The notes below the pieces were generated by a model that was not told the origin of the DNA, made no database searches, and saw nothing but the letters and a program-made list of their open reading frames with translations. Below, piece by piece: positions 24,577 to 36,295 of a stretch of DNA of 64,000 bases. Each line of letters opens with the position of its first letter. Position 1 is the first letter of the stretch. The position numbers and the translations under genes were made by a program. Source of the DNA: Cadophora sp. MPI-SDFR-AT-0126 (Eukaryota > Ascomycota > Leotiomycetes > Helotiales > Ploettnerulaceae); assembly GCA_020747065.1 (NCBI GenBank), contig JAGMVK010000007.1:496001-560000 (forward strand). The letters are read 5' to 3'.

Positions 24577-26067
24577 TTTGGGGAAATTCTTGCTGTAGTT
24601 GGTTGAGTATGGGTGAGCGAGAGATTGGAGTGATGATAGCCGAGTGTTGCAAGTATTCTCTGAGTTGATGTTGATCGCGGTGGATGGTCAATAAACGAGG
24701 CAGCTCAGGGTATACTTATAGAAAGCCTCTGAATGACACCTGGCACCTGCCAACCACAAACCGTTGCTTCACCATTTCATGAACAGCAATGCCATCAATC
24801 ACCATGAAGTCTCCTACAAAGAGGCTTTTATGTACCGAACCATCAACTTGTCATATGTTTGTACCATCGTTTGCTACCCTTGACACCCAAAGGAAAAAGA
24901 AATCCAAGAAAAAGACGAATTTAATTCGTTAAGGGAGGCAAAAGGTCGTACCGATCAAAGGCAGTATAATTGAGATGGCGCGCCATGCATCAGGAGAGCG
25001 GTGCTGAATTATGACTCTCTCATGCCTATGCGTTGGTTCGAATCAGGAAATGGGTGAACGCATCTGTCCAGGCGTACGTACCTGATTTTGTGAAAAGGGT
25101 TCATAGCAACCGAATTCAGGCCAAGCAGACATTAAAGGCCTCCTTCCATATTCTTGACAGCAATTTCTTCCATCTCCTTTATCAACTATTTTCTCATCGG
25201 CAACCTGCTTAGAACTTATCCATGACATGATAACGAGGCGGGCTACTACCTCTACTGATTGCCTGGAAATGGAGAAAGCGTAATGAGCAGGCAGCAAAAT
25301 CAAAGTAATGATACAATATCATCTGCACGGATTTCATTCAATGGGGTCGTACATGACGAAGTATATGGCATGAAGACGTGATGCACCTCTGCCATTGTGG
25401 CGTGGTGAAATTTGGTTAAGCGAGGTAAACAAAGGGTGATGGCCGGTGCAGAAGCGCATCCAGAATGCGCAGAATTTCGTACACATCTTGAAGCTACCCA
25501 GCTTTACCGTACAAGTACATTAGTATGAGTGATAAAAATTGAGTCAGGGTGAGAGCTTCGATCAATGTTGAGAAGGGGTTCTAATTTCGCAGAATATAGC
25601 ATCTACGCTACATGGGACGCGTCATTGCCAAATGTGCCACAGAACAACAACAATGATAGACTAAAACTTCCTCCCTATCTGCAACATTGAAATATCATTC
25701 CGACTGCACCATACCCAAGTAGATCATGCCGTAACCTCCCTCACTCCACGCCACTATCCGCGGAGATCCCAACAAACAACTCAAATGACTCAATTATCCT
25801 CAGCAATCTTCATCTGCGCCCGAGCAACCAAGAACTCCACTCCCACACATACCCAAATGCCCCACACCTCTCACTCACTGCACCCTAACCTCCAAATCCA
25901 CCACCAAGATATCCCTCCACCCCCTCCCCCCCATCAACGCCAGCGCCATTTGCAAATCCCTAACCCTAACTCATATACACACCCCTAACCCCCAATTCCA
26001 ACTCCCCCCATCCAGCAAACGCTCCACACCATGTCGCCCCTATGGATGCCGCGAGAGTGCGGGGGCA
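24577..26067. other. Intergenic, with short telomere-like repeat
   Basis: No supportable gene. A C/A-rich low-complexity strip lies at about 25780-26010 on the plus strand. It includes two tandem CCCTAA units at 25958-25969 and further CCTAAC copies nearby, the sequence type of fungal telomere repeats. Confidence 0.45.
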
Positions 26068-26424
26068 TCATGTCCATGATTCCAAAGGCGTTGGAGGCGA
26101 CGATGGTGTCGATGGAGGAGGAGATGCTGGAGACGGTGTTGGTGTAGAAGATGGGGATGAGGACGGTGGTGAAGGGATGGGTGGAAGGTGGTGGTTTATG
26201 AGGATAAGGGTGAGGAGGGGGAGGGGGTGGGCGAGTGTGTGGGTGGTGGGGTTGGTGTTGTCGTTGGTGTTGTCGTTTGTGGGGGGAGGATGGGAGGGCG
26301 GTGGTGAGGTGGAAGGTTCTTCTGGAATTGCAGAGAGAGCCACTGGCGTTGTGGGGTTGTTGACTTCTGCAATTTCGGTGTTCGTGTTCCTCCAGGATTT
26401 CAGCTGATTGATTCTGTCGGCCAT
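26068..26424 (-). CDS. Hypothetical Pro-rich ORF, weak call
   Basis: Open frame of 118 codons from an ATG at 26424. The N-terminus (MADRINQLKSWRNTNTEIAE) looks coding, but it runs into Pro/Ser/Thr low complexity. On the same strand a different frame over about 26040-26180 reads FTTVLIPIFYTNTVSSISSS and beyond, hydrophobic and ordered. Either an intron or an indel may therefore connect the two frames; no clean GT..AG solution was found. Function unknown. Confidence 0.25.
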   Translation of the reverse strand: MADRINQLKSWRNTNTEIAEVNNPTTPVALSAIPEEPSTSPPPSHPPPTNDNTNDNTNPTTHTLAHPLPLLTLILINHHLPPIPSPPSSSPSSTPTPSPASPPPSTPSSPPTPLESWT

Positions 26425-27247
26425 TTCGTACAGGCGCTCAAGTTGATTTTGGGAGGATGAATTTCTGGGACTGGATGAACTTGTGGAGGGTGGAGTTTTA
26501 TGTTCTTAATTTTGAAGCTTTGAATCTACAAAGAAGTGATTTGAGCGATTCTAGAAATTGATGATGAGAGATCGATTGAATCAATATGAAAGCAAACTTG
26601 AACACCGTGCTTCAAAGCATGAGCTTGGGTATGAGGATAAATGACACAAACACCGATTGTTCTCTTTGAGCAACATTTCCCCAGACTCAATCGACGAGGA
26701 TGGGATCGAACCCGTTCCTTTGACCCCACATACTGGTTCTCCTTACCACAAAACCACGAGACGCGTTGAAGGGGCTGGGCTGGTGCATTGTGCGACATGC
26801 ACATCAGAACATCCCCTTTGAGTCCAAGGACCAACAGCGAAGTAAACAGACCAGACGAGGCGAGTTGCACTGAAACATGATGGGAAACGTAATGATGTAA
26901 TCCATTCTTTCCTTGAGGCCATATATTTAGCTGAGCTGTACAGTACAATGCATGTCCGGTCTGGACGTCGAAAGAAGCCCGTCCAGTAGAGTTGTGGTAT
27001 GTGTCATGTGTCCAGGAGGTTTGGCGCAGGTAAAGGAACAAGTGCTGAGGAAGGAAGCAGAAGACTGGAGGGCACTTGCCGCAATTACCTGCGAGGAGTC
27101 TTGCAACTGCTCCACAAGTTTGAGAATGGGCGTTGGTTGGAAGCCTCGCACTGGAAAATCCCCAAGAAGGAGGATGGGAAACCGCAAAATCATCGAAGAC
27201 ATATCTTGAAGAAATATCATTATATGCCTGACCATCCACGTCCCTCA
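26425..27247. other. Intergenic with degenerate tRNA-like B box
   Basis: No gene supported. The minus strand at about 26768-26695 has an A-box-like TGGTTTTGTGG and a perfect B-box-like GGTTCGATCC about 45 nt later. However, T-stem and acceptor pairing fail, so at most this is a tRNA relic. Confidence 0.3.
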
Positions 27248-28386
27248 TCACCTCCCACCAGCCCTCACCACCCCCGGAAAACTCCTCGCACTAAGCAGCA
27301 CGCCCTTCACGCCCCTAATCTCCTTCTTAAGCTTCCCAATTTCATCATCGTCATCCTTCCCACTCCTCCCACCACCCCCATATACTCCGGGACCATAGCT
27401 ATAACTCGGCCGCACAAAGGCCAATCCATCCAAGTACTCCCTCAATACCCCCATTTTACCCTCTAACTCCACGGTCTCGACGCCCTCGATGGAACTGTCT
27501 TCAACCAAACCTTCGAGTGTTGATTTGAGGCTTTGGAGACGTGCGGTGTGGCCTGTGAGGGGTGATGTATCGACTGGTGAGGAAGGCCTGGATATGAATG
27601 GTGAAGTTTGGATTCCGATATCTCTATGAAACATCTCGGCTGGATCTTCGTCGCTTTCGCTTTCATCATCTTTCTCTCCAAGGCTCTTATTCCGCATGCT
27701 GGCTGGTACTTCGGACACCAAGCCTTCGAGTTGCGTTATCAGTTTATCGAGGTTTGTCTTGGATGTTGAGGCAAAGGAGAGGCGGGCTTCGGTCAGAGAA
27801 GCGAGCATTGGGGTGATGAGGTAGTTGTGTGTGCCGTAGAGAAGAGATGTGAGGCCCGAGAAGGCGTACAGGGTCGTGAGGAGGCGGGGTTTAGTTATTA
27901 GTGGTGTGGGGTGTGGCGGTGTGGTGAGGAATTCGGGGTAGGTTATTATCGGTGGTTGAGAGGGTGCGTGGTATTGTGGAGGGGAGAATGCTGGCTGTGG
28001 AGGTGGTGGAGATGATGTTGTTGTAGATGGAGTGGGTGTTGGTTCTGAAGCCTGGAGAAGGTTAATAGAGCTCGTTCATTGACAGCTGTGGAGGGACTGA
28101 CTTCTGAGGTATTGCTGGCTTCGGTATTCCTTGTGACACCCAGCAGCTCTTGAATCTCTTCGTTCCCTAGCCCTTTGCTCTCCAGGAAAGCAATCTTCTT
28201 ATCTGTAGAGGCATCTCGAACTTCATCCTCCTCGAGGAACTTCCGCGCCTGTGCAATCACTGTCTCGCGACTGCTCGCTTTCTGCGTCGCGACTGGTTCA
28301 TCTGTTTTGGCGGACTGAGATGCTGCTTTGATCTGCCATGCGGGTATCGCCGCTTTTCTTTCTGGTGGGGGGTCGGAATCGCTCAT
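27248..28386 (-). CDS. PEX14: PEX14, peroxisomal docking protein
   Basis: Two minus-strand exons, 28386-28102 and 28051-27248, with a 50-nt intron, encode 362 residues. The Pex14 N-terminal domain spans about residues 37-85: SRETVIAQARKFLEEDEV, then KKIAFLESKGLGNEEIQELL, containing the two Phe that bind WxxxF/Y motifs of Pex5. A Pro-rich linker follows, then one membrane segment at about residues 148-172 (LLTTLYAFSGLTSLLYGTHN), then a coiled-coil region (EARLSFASTSKTNLDKLITQ) and an acidic, Gly-rich tail. The protein forms the peroxisomal import docking complex with Pex13 (and Pex17 in fungi). The intron sits exactly between the folded domain and the linker. The upstream gene diverges from the same 440-bp spacer. 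Confidence 0.9.
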
Positions 28387-28829
28387 TGTGAAGTGTTGAT
28401 GGAAAGGTGCCGAAGTGAAGGCTGGAAAGGCTGGATGTTTTGATGTTGGTCGACGAGCCTCGGCCCCAGATTTCGGAGACTCTCGCTATGTCATCACCGC
28501 ACGACCAATCATAGCGCTGGAGTTTTCTCCGTGGGCCGACGTTTTGAGTTCAGCAAGGGGGAGAGACCGAGACAGAGAATGCTGGAAGTCACGACGTATG
28601 AAATACATATATTCAACTTTCTTGCGTATCAACAATTCATGTCCAATACTTTTCAATTCGCTAGTATTTGTCTTCTTAGTCCGCTCACTGCTTCTCTCAC
28701 ATTTGTCGTCCCGTACTTTGACCTTTCCCGACGTACATCAAAGATCTGCCTATAAGCGTCAGCCGCCAACCAACCTCGTCAATCAGACACCACACGCACA
28801 GTATCCATATCCATCCAACCCAACGGACC

Positions 28830-29402
28830 ATGTCTGGACGACCAGAACGGCCTAGTAAGAAGATTCGTACACTGAGTACAGACTCGGAGGGCACCGAAGA
28901 GCCTATCGACTGGGCTGCTACAGGTACAGGTACAGGCACAAATACGAAGGGCTCATCTGCAACCACACGGGGAGGCAGGGCTGAAAAAGCCACGGGCGGG
29001 AAGAACGAGTGAGTTGTGATAGGCGTCCGTTCTGTCACTGCATTTCTTTGTCTGTTTTGCATCATTTACTTCACTCACACAGTCAATCCATCGTCGCTTT
29101 CAAAATCCAGCCTTCTGATTGATGAGATTGCTGGTGGCGCATAGGCTTGTACTGAACTGGGCAGTCTAATCCCGGTTCCAATTCCTGTGTCTCGTCGCTT
29201 TGGGATATCTGGAGTTGTACGAGAACGGGAGGGAGTTGAGGGCGAGGCTGCACTGAGATTTCATTCAGGGAGAGAAGAGGAGATTGAGGTGAGACTGAGC
29301 AACCGAGAAGCCTGGTACCAATCCTTGACAGAGCGCGAGACGGCGTTTGCAAGACAAGATCAAAATCTTGCCAATTCTCCATGTGGCGCTGCTCTTAGCT
29401 GA
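28830..29402 (+). CDS. Short hypothetical protein, exon structure uncertain
   Basis: An ATG at 28830 opens MSGRPERPSKKIRTLSTDSE, continues through a Thr/Gly repeat (six-base ACAGGT-like units) and reaches GA|GTGAGT at about 29009, a good splice donor. A second open segment at about 29190-29400 is charged and coiled-coil-like (REREGVEGEAALRF; REEEIEVRLSNREAWY). The intron end is not resolved: the nearest acceptor at about 29084 reaches a stop after 13 codons. The N-terminus is basic (KKIR) and could be nuclear. Function unknown. The gene shares a divergent promoter with PEX14. Confidence 0.4.
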
Positions 29403-29720
29403 ATGAACTAGAGGGCAAGCGCGCTTATTTTGTTGGATTGGATGACATCTCATCTCCTGCAGGCACTTATGCGACGCGCCTATCTCATCTCATCCGTCGT
29501 GTCTTCATTCCGCGCTGCATCTTTCTTACCTTATCGAGGCAGTGTCCCGATAGCCCTTGCAAGCAACCTCATCTAAATCCCCCTCAAATCCACGTCCCCT
29601 CTTCATCTAGGCGACACCCCGCAATAATCCCCAACTTCAATTTCAGACCTGCAGTACTCCCCTGATATCTATCCAAAGCAAGTGCATCGAGTTGAGATAG
29701 TCATCGCCGAACCAAAAAGG
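29403..29720. promoter_or_regulatory. 5' flank of INO80-subunit gene
   Basis: C/T-rich leader-like sequence (about 29530-29660) leading to the ATG at 29721; no other gene is visible. Confidence 0.4.
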
Positions 29721-31219
29721 ATGTCATCGCGGCGCAGCCAGCGCTCAGCAGCCGTCAAGGCCAACGAAGCAATCAAAGTAGCTGACTCCCCACCTCACGA
29801 CAGAACTTCACGCGCGCGTCGCAACACCTCTGAAAACGTTTCATCGGCCACGGTCTCACGTGGTCCTCCATCTAGCTCATCCAAAAGCCCTGAATCGATG
29901 CGTCTTACAGTAAAGACCTCATCGAGCAAACTGCGCGAAGCGACTCGCTCCAGCTCATCCGGCAATTCGAGATCTAGCACAACGAACAATGCTCGTGATC
30001 CGTTTGTCGGTGGAGAGATTATCGAGGGAAAGAGAGCGAGGAATGTGAGGAAGAGTTATGTGTTAGAGAGTGATAGCGATGAGGAGGATGAGGACGAGGA
30101 AATGGAAGAGGCGGGTGATGAAGATGCTGAGATGGAAGAAGACGAGGATGAGGATATGGATGCTGAGGACGATGGGCTTGGCGACGAGGATGCCGATGGC
30201 GATGTCGACATGGAAGTTGAAGTCCCGCCTCCACCACCAGTGATTAAAGTCTCACGAGCCAGCGGAAAAGCCAAGGAAGTCATCACCGTGAAACCCCCGG
30301 TCGTCAAAGGCAAAGTCCTCCCAGTCGAGCAGAAAGAAATGGAGGATGCTAGCGATGACGAGGAGCTGAGCGAGTTAGACAGTGATCTTGCCGAGGAAGT
30401 CGAGGAGGAAGAGGGCATGCAAACAGGCAATGAAGAAGATGCTGAAGGAGAAGAAGAGGAGATCGAAGTCGAGGAGGAGGGCGATGAGGAGGACGATGAT
30501 AGTTTGGATAGTGATGATGAGACGCCGGCTGGTGGAAGCAGAGCCTCGACTCCGGATCTGAATAAGTTGACCAAAAGACAACGTGCACGATTTGAGGAGA
30601 GCGATGGTGGTCATTTGTTAGCTTTACCTGATGGTATGTCCTTCCCTTACTTCATGTACATTGAAAAGAGCAGTCCTAATACCCACCCAGAAGTCCAAGT
30701 CAAGAAACACCTCACGGCAGAAGAACACGCCATGCGCCGTGCCGAAATGGCCCGTCGCCGTAAGAACCTCAGTGAAAAGCGCAACGAGGAAGAGAAAGTA
30801 CGTCCAAACCCCTTCGCTGCTCTTGCTTCTCATCCCAGCCCCCTCTATCCCACCTCTCGTACACCATTAACCTCCCCCACCAGCTGGAAACAATCAACAA
30901 ACTCCTCAAAAAGCAAGCCCCCAAAACCAATGCCCGCCGCGCCGGCATGAACGCAGCCGACACCGCCAGTAACCCGAACGGCGTCAACGCTGACGGTGAA
31001 CCCGCGAAGCCCAACGCCATGTTCGTGCGCTGGGTAAGCAATAAAGAGGGGAACAGGATTGGGGTTCCGGAGGAGTGGTTGGATGCTCCTGTTGGGGCGA
31101 TTTTCACAGAGAGTGTGAAGGTAGGTGGTGGGAATGGCGGTGGTGGTGGTGGTGGTGGTGAGGGGATTGGAAATGGGAATGGGATAGGAGGAGGGAATTT
31201 GGTTGAGGAGGTTGCTTAG
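29721..31219 (+). CDS. IES2: INO80 complex subunit, PAPA-1 domain (Ies2/INO80B-like)
   Basis: Three exons, 29721-30633, 30691-30797 and 30884-31219, encode 451 residues. The N-terminal half is Ser-rich and then strongly acidic (runs of Glu/Asp between about residues 115 and 285), consistent with a chromatin protein. The PAPA-1-like region is split over the introns: LNKLTKRQRARFEESDGG, then KKHLTAEEHAMRRAEMARRR and LETINKLLKKQAPKTNARR. A beta-like segment follows (NAMFVRWVSNKEGNRIGVPE) with EEWLDAPVGAIF, and a Gly-rich tail. Ies2/INO80B proteins belong to the INO80 chromatin remodeller and stimulate its nucleosome sliding. The ATG at 29721 is used; the open frame starts slightly earlier only with GTG. 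The acidic block also produces a long Ser-rich antisense frame, which is a shadow. Confidence 0.85.
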
Positions 31220-32450
31220 ATTTGTTCGGGAAATGGTTGCAAATTACAGGGGCCGATGAGCTGAAAAGGTGAGGATAGAAAGAATGGACGGTGGAGTTCG
31301 GAAGGTGTGGTGGTGGATGAAAATGTACTTCTATCCAAAGATCAGAACCGCTAGCTCATCAAAAGTTCTTTGCATCGCCTCCACGCTTCCGCAATCCACA
31401 ATCCACAACATCACCACCATCCAATGTCAATGATAGACTAGACCATTCAAGTCATCCGGCGAACGCTCACTGTTGAAAACTGCCTTCTTGAACATCGTCA
31501 CCCACCATCCCTCAACGATCTATGATCAAACCAAGAAGACTCCGTGTCATTTCAGTTCAGTTCCCAACTCTCAACTCATATCAAAAGTTCAAGTCTGTCT
31601 CAGAGTTTACGTTATTGTATAGCTTCAGCTGAGCTTCAAGAAGTCAGACCGCGTAATTTCACGTGGTATTGTAGTGTAGGTAGAGGTAAGTATTATGAAG
31701 CTGTCGTATGGTTTGAGGCAGCGCAGGTTGGCTGTGATCCGAAAGCGTAATGAGGGTAGCATTGTGGATTGACAAGACTTTCGGAATGATGAATTTTTTT
31801 TTGTTTTTGTTTTTTGGTTTTTGTCTCTGTCGTTCAGAGGGGAAACGGGCAGCAGGAAGGCAGGATTGTCAGGCGGATCACTGGAATACAAGCTATGACA
31901 GCGAAGGAATGATATATATAGACTGGTGATTGCACAGGGGCTCGGATGTTGAATGTATGTGTGCTCTGTATGACTTTCATGAAATCAAATAACCTCGTCA
32001 CGGTCCGGAGTGAAATAAAGAAGGAGACGTAAAGAGTGACAGAAGTTGGATTTTATGATAAGTAACTATCAAGCAAAACTAGACTAGTCGAGACTAAAAC
32101 CCAAGCCTGGAACATACGAAAGTCGTTACCCGCATTTTTTTTATATTAGTTTGCGAAAGAAAAATGAAACAAATTTCAGCCTAGACAAATAGGAGAATCG
32201 CACCTATATTCTGATGTTAGAAAAGCGAACAGAGCAGCAAAGAACCCGGCGCATTGCAGTGCGATACGAAATAATAAAAGGAGTGAACATCCGTGCTGAT
32301 TCCTAAAGCTCGTACAAACTTCCAAAATTCCAGCGGGAATTGTAGCATGAAGCTCAAGTGATCGAACTGGCACAGTTTCGAGCAACTGGCTTGTAGTGAG
32401 CCGAAAACAGGATGCCTGAAACGATAGAAGCACCTCGTTCGGAAGAGGTT
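31220..32450. other. Intergenic, no supportable gene
   Basis: 1.2 kb between two convergent 3' ends. Contains a T-rich tract at about 31795-31820 and short frames without family resemblance. Confidence 0.5.
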
Positions 32451-33860
32451 TCAATGACTGATGACTATTGGGCTAACGTCTGGGCCCCAGCTGTTAGCTA
32501 TAGCATCAGGCTCGGCGAATGGTTGCAGTGCCTCGGCTGGGACATGGGCAGAGATTTGTGGCTTGTCTGAAAGTCTTACTAGCTGCTGGCAATCATGCCA
32601 CCAAAGGGACGATGGAACTAGCATAGCATTGCAACCTTCAAGGCATCGAACTCGCAAGTCACGTTTCGTGACCTCGTACATTGCTGCGCCTGGGTGATGC
32701 TCTCGGCGATGTTTGAGCAGGTCCTTCTCTCTAAAGTATCCTCGTCGGCCAATACGATCGCAGCCAGAAACATCACAGGGATATGTGCATTCATTGTGCT
32801 GTTCGCGCATATGCTTGGTGAAGGCTGACTGAGTGGCAAAGGGTTTTTCTACTTGTTGAACCTTTCGCGACTGCTGCTTGAAGGTGTCATCTCGATAACT
32901 AGGACAATCCGGGTGATGACAGGTTGGAAAATGGTTCACGAGTCGAGACGTGTCTATGTCGTCTCTAGAGTCATTTTCAACCTCATGATGGTGATAATTT
33001 CGAATATGTTGCCTCAAATGATCAAGACGTCGAAATCCATTTGGTCCTCGATGCCGTCTGCAATATTTGCAAGGATATTTCGGATCTTCTAGATCAAACT
33101 TCTCGAGATGGCGATTTAAGACATCCAACCTGGAGAAGGAAGATCCACATTCGCAGGCATACGGCTGGTGCTGAAGCTCCTTCGCATGGCGAAGTAATTC
33201 TGCCTTCGACGTTGATGAATGGCTGCACTCGACGCAATCGAAGGGAGTAAGTGTGTCCAGGCGGCCGTGACCAGCAATATGTGGTCTTTTCTGATGCGCA
33301 TCTCGCTCTTGATGAGTTGAGAATTTCTTCCGGCAGCCGAAGGTTGCACAGGCCCAACTCAAATGGCTTGACTCCTTTGCATGCGTATTGAGTTGGTAGT
33401 TTATGTACCAAGAGCTTACTTCTCGAAAGACTACGCCGCAATCAGCACAGGCTGCTCCGAATCTGGACGCATGTCAGTATTTGGGGGTTTCAGGGGAGGG
33501 TGAAGCTTACACGTGAGGTTTTTTTTTGTTATTTTCCAGTTTGGGCAGTTCTGTCGAGCACATGGAGGATGTCGCTGAGTCGTTGGGACTGCTTGGGTTG
33601 GGCGGTTGCGTCATGCCCATGGAGGATGCGGCTGGGACGTCGAGATTACCAAGAGTGTGGATTTGGGCGCTGACAGGGAGGTTTCCCAGACTGCCACCCT
33701 TTTTGTTAGCAAGCAGGAAAAAAAAAACTCACCTGTCCTGATCCATGCCATCCAGCATCGGATCATAACAGGCATCTAGGAGGTCGCCCTTCGACCAATC
33801 GTAGGAATGCTCCGACCAATCAATGAACTGTTCCCAGTTCTCAGGCTGAGGCTCAGACAT
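32451..33860 (-). CDS. C2H2 zinc-finger protein, putative transcription regulator
   Basis: Three minus-strand exons, 33860-33733, 33690-33511 and 33462-32451, join in phase to give 439 residues. The start MSEPQPENWEQFIDWSEHSY is acidic and aromatic, like an activation segment. Residues about 45-105 are disordered (Pro/Ser/Asn). Several Cys/His fingers follow: CADCGVVFRE with HAKESSH, CATFGCRKKF with HQKRPH, CVECSHSS with H, CECGSSFSRLDVLNRHLEKF, CKYCRRHRGPNGFRRLDHLRQH, and CDVSGCDRIGRRGYFREKDLL with HRREHH. Spacing is irregular, as in the multi-finger proteins common in Leotiomycetes and Sordariomycetes. Predicted nuclear DNA binding; targets unknown. The gene diverges from the PEP-mutase-like gene over an 820-bp spacer. 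Confidence 0.8.
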
Positions 33861-34681
33861 GGCTGTCGAGAAAGCGGCGTGAGATTTGCTTGGGTTGCGG
33901 TGTGTTGGGGAGACGTGGTGTGGGATTTGCGTGCGGGTTGCTGTTCTCAAGACCTGGGGCACGCCGTTGACCTTATCGCTGTGGTGAAGGAAGTCCTCGC
34001 CGCTTGAACGCTTGCTGTACAGGTGGCTTGAGACAGGTGTGCATGGTCGTCGCCCTGTTTTGCTGGCGGTCTGGAAACGAGGCTTGCCAGCGAGGCAGAG
34101 TTGATGAGGGTGAGAACATGGTTGGTTGATCAAGACAGAATTATGCCGTGTCACACCTTGCACAGAGCAAAAAAGGGCGGAGGATGTGCAGGCTATGAAG
34201 GATTTGGAACAGGCAAGAGAAACGAGATGAGGAGGAAAGTAAGAAAACGGAATACACTGGAATGGACAACCAGAGGAGAGGAATAAGCGAGGACATGGGA
34301 CGGAGAAGTTGAAGGTGGTATGTACCAAGATCCCTGGCCCGGTAGATCTTCGGCTCATTCGTATCTTGACAAGAAATTGAATTTCACTCCGTCGCCCCTT
34401 CTCTTCCTTTCTGCATCGTTACATTATGTAGGCAAGTATGCTCGCGTAGGATCAACAAAACCGTCCTTTACGAATGGGAAATCTATGTGCCAGCAAGTGT
34501 GCCACTATCGGCCTGATTGGAATCCATCTTACGTACTTCACATGATCTCGCGCCCTTCACGCGATGCCCCTCGTGCGGGGTCAGTATGACTCCTCAAATG
34601 CCTTCAATACACATTCTTCATCACTCAATTCTTCTCTTATCATAGCTCTCATGAAGTTTCAATATTCGGTAAACCATTATC
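33861..34681. promoter_or_regulatory. Divergent promoter region
   Basis: About 820 bp between the zinc-finger gene (-) and the PEP-mutase-like gene (+). The minus-strand frame continues open upstream of the chosen ATG to about 34358, but it is low in ordered sequence and starts without ATG, so it is treated as leader. Confidence 0.45.
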
Positions 34682-35548
34682 ATGTCTTCTAACGCCCTCA
34701 TCGACAATAGCTTTGCCCAAACCCTCAAAGCTCTACACAAGCCGGGAAACCCCATCGTCTTTACCAATATCTTCGACCCCGCCTCGGCAAGCACCCTCAT
34801 CTCCCTCAATGAGACCCATCCCGGACTCGTCAAAGCCGCAGCTACTACTTCTTATGCCGTAGCAGCCAAGCTCTCAATTCCAGACGAGGAGCTCGATCTC
34901 TCTTCAAACCTCTCTTCCGTCTCTCAATTCGCTCCATTGATCCGCGATGCTGGCTTGCCTCTTTCCATGGATCTACAAGACGGCTATGGAGATCGGATCG
35001 TTGAAGCTATAACAGGAGCAATTTCGATCGGAGTTGTTGGGGCAAATATTGAAGATTCATATCCCGATATGGGATTTGGTCGTGGGGTGGCTTGTTTGAG
35101 GACTATTGAGGAAGCTACGGACAGAATCAGGAAAGTCGTCGAAGTTGCGAGAGATGCAGGGATTCCAGACTTTGTGGTCAATGCTAGGACGGATGTTCTT
35201 CGCTTGAAGCCCAACCCGGAAGGATGGACCAGGGAGATGATGGCCGAAGAAGCTCTGAAGAGAGGGAAGGCGTACTTAGCTGCCGGTGCAACTTCTGTGT
35301 TTGTCTGGGGTGGGGCTGGGGGGCCCGTCTCATCGCAGGAGATCAAGACATTTGTGGATGGATTCCAGGGGCGACTTGCTGTTAAATTGGGAGCCAGGAA
35401 GGATGACTTGTCTGTCAAGGAGTTGGCTGACTTGGGAGTTTGCCGAATCAGTATGGGTGCAAGTCTATTGAAGACTGATGCGGATGGATTCCGGAAAGGG
35501 GCTACGCGAATTCTGCAAGGTGGGAAGTTGTGGAGCGATGATGCCTAA
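34682..35548 (+). CDS. PEP mutase/isocitrate lyase superfamily enzyme
   Basis: Single exon, 288 residues, the usual length of the short PEP-mutase-like branch. The (beta/alpha)8 barrel signatures are present: PIVFTNIFDPASAS after the first helix, SMDLQDGYGD at residues 95-104 with metal-loop Asp97 and Asp100, ANIEDS at 121-126, and FVVNARTDVLRL with Arg169. The catalytic Cys loop of true isocitrate lyases (KKCGH) is absent, so it belongs to the carboxyphosphonoenolpyruvate mutase/oxaloacetase-like group that cleaves or rearranges C-C or P-C bonds in 2-oxo acids. The substrate cannot be read. Cytosolic, no targeting signal. No phosphonate genes neighbour it. Confidence 0.9.
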   Translation: MSSNALIDNSFAQTLKALHKPGNPIVFTNIFDPASASTLISLNETHPGLVKAAATTSYAVAAKLSIPDEELDLSSNLSSVSQFAPLIRDAGLPLSMDLQDGYGDRIVEAITGAISIGVVGANIEDSYPDMGFGRGVACLRTIEEATDRIRKVVEVARDAGIPDFVVNARTDVLRLKPNPEGWTREMMAEEALKRGKAYLAAGATSVFVWGGAGGPVSSQEIKTFVDGFQGRLAVKLGARKDDLSVKELADLGVCRISMGASLLKTDADGFRKGATRILQGGKLWSDDA

Positions 35549-36252
35549 TTCGCCACTCGATCGCTTTTATCTTCAAATTATCGAGTTTTAAAATGGATGC
35601 CTGTCTAGTACTGCTTTATCTACCCTTTCTGTTAGATGTCAAAATCATCTGAAGTCAATCACATTGTGTTATATCTTCAACCGACAGCAGAAGCCCTACT
35701 GGAGTATTTTAATTGCCATTTCTTATCCTTCTATCTCTGCTTTTCAATGATGTTCCAGTTGTGGGTGTCATCGCGTCTTAGTGCTTTCTGTATCAAGGTG
35801 TCTCTTTCATTAGGCGCATGTTATGAGCCTTTTCATATTGTATTTGATCTTCATTCAATTCTCAACCCTTCAAGTAAAGGGTTGTCTAGCATACCGAGCT
35901 CTTTCACCCTACTACGACATAGCATACTCCACTACTTTCCAGTCTCTACCATCCGTTCCATGATCAGTCAGTCTCAAACTCAACTTTTACGATCCTCTCT
36001 TTATCCTTCGGTCTATCCAGAATCATCTACGTCTTGCTTTGGCCTTTCACCCTCCTAAAACCTTGTGAATAAGTCATCATATATACGAGAGTCGACGCCC
36101 CAACTACCTTTCAAATCATCAATCCTCCAACTTGAAAATTTCTCGACTATCCTTCCACGAGACGACATCCAGACTCAAGCCTTCCGATCTCAAACCAAAC
36201 ACCAACCATCACCTCCCAACCCAGAACCTCAACCCCCCGAACGACACCCACA
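35549..36252. other. Intergenic, no supportable gene
   Basis: AT/CT-rich with short frames only. The last 150 bases are C/A-rich and lead into the poly-C locus. Confidence 0.45.
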
Positions 36253-36264
36253 ATGAGCTCCCCA

Positions 36265-36295
<31 letters not shown>

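Noticed and set aside
25010..25045. Second B-box-like GGTTCGAATC on the plus strand near 25035
   Set aside because: No T-stem pairing and no A-box at the right distance.
26690..26770. tRNA gene on the minus strand (A-box-like and perfect B-box-like motifs)
   Set aside because: Only two of five T-stem pairs form, no acceptor stem pairs and no anticodon arm can be drawn.
30056..30574. Ser-rich minus-strand frame of 172 codons
   Set aside because: Antisense to the acidic GAG/GAT-rich block of the INO80 subunit; a shadow.
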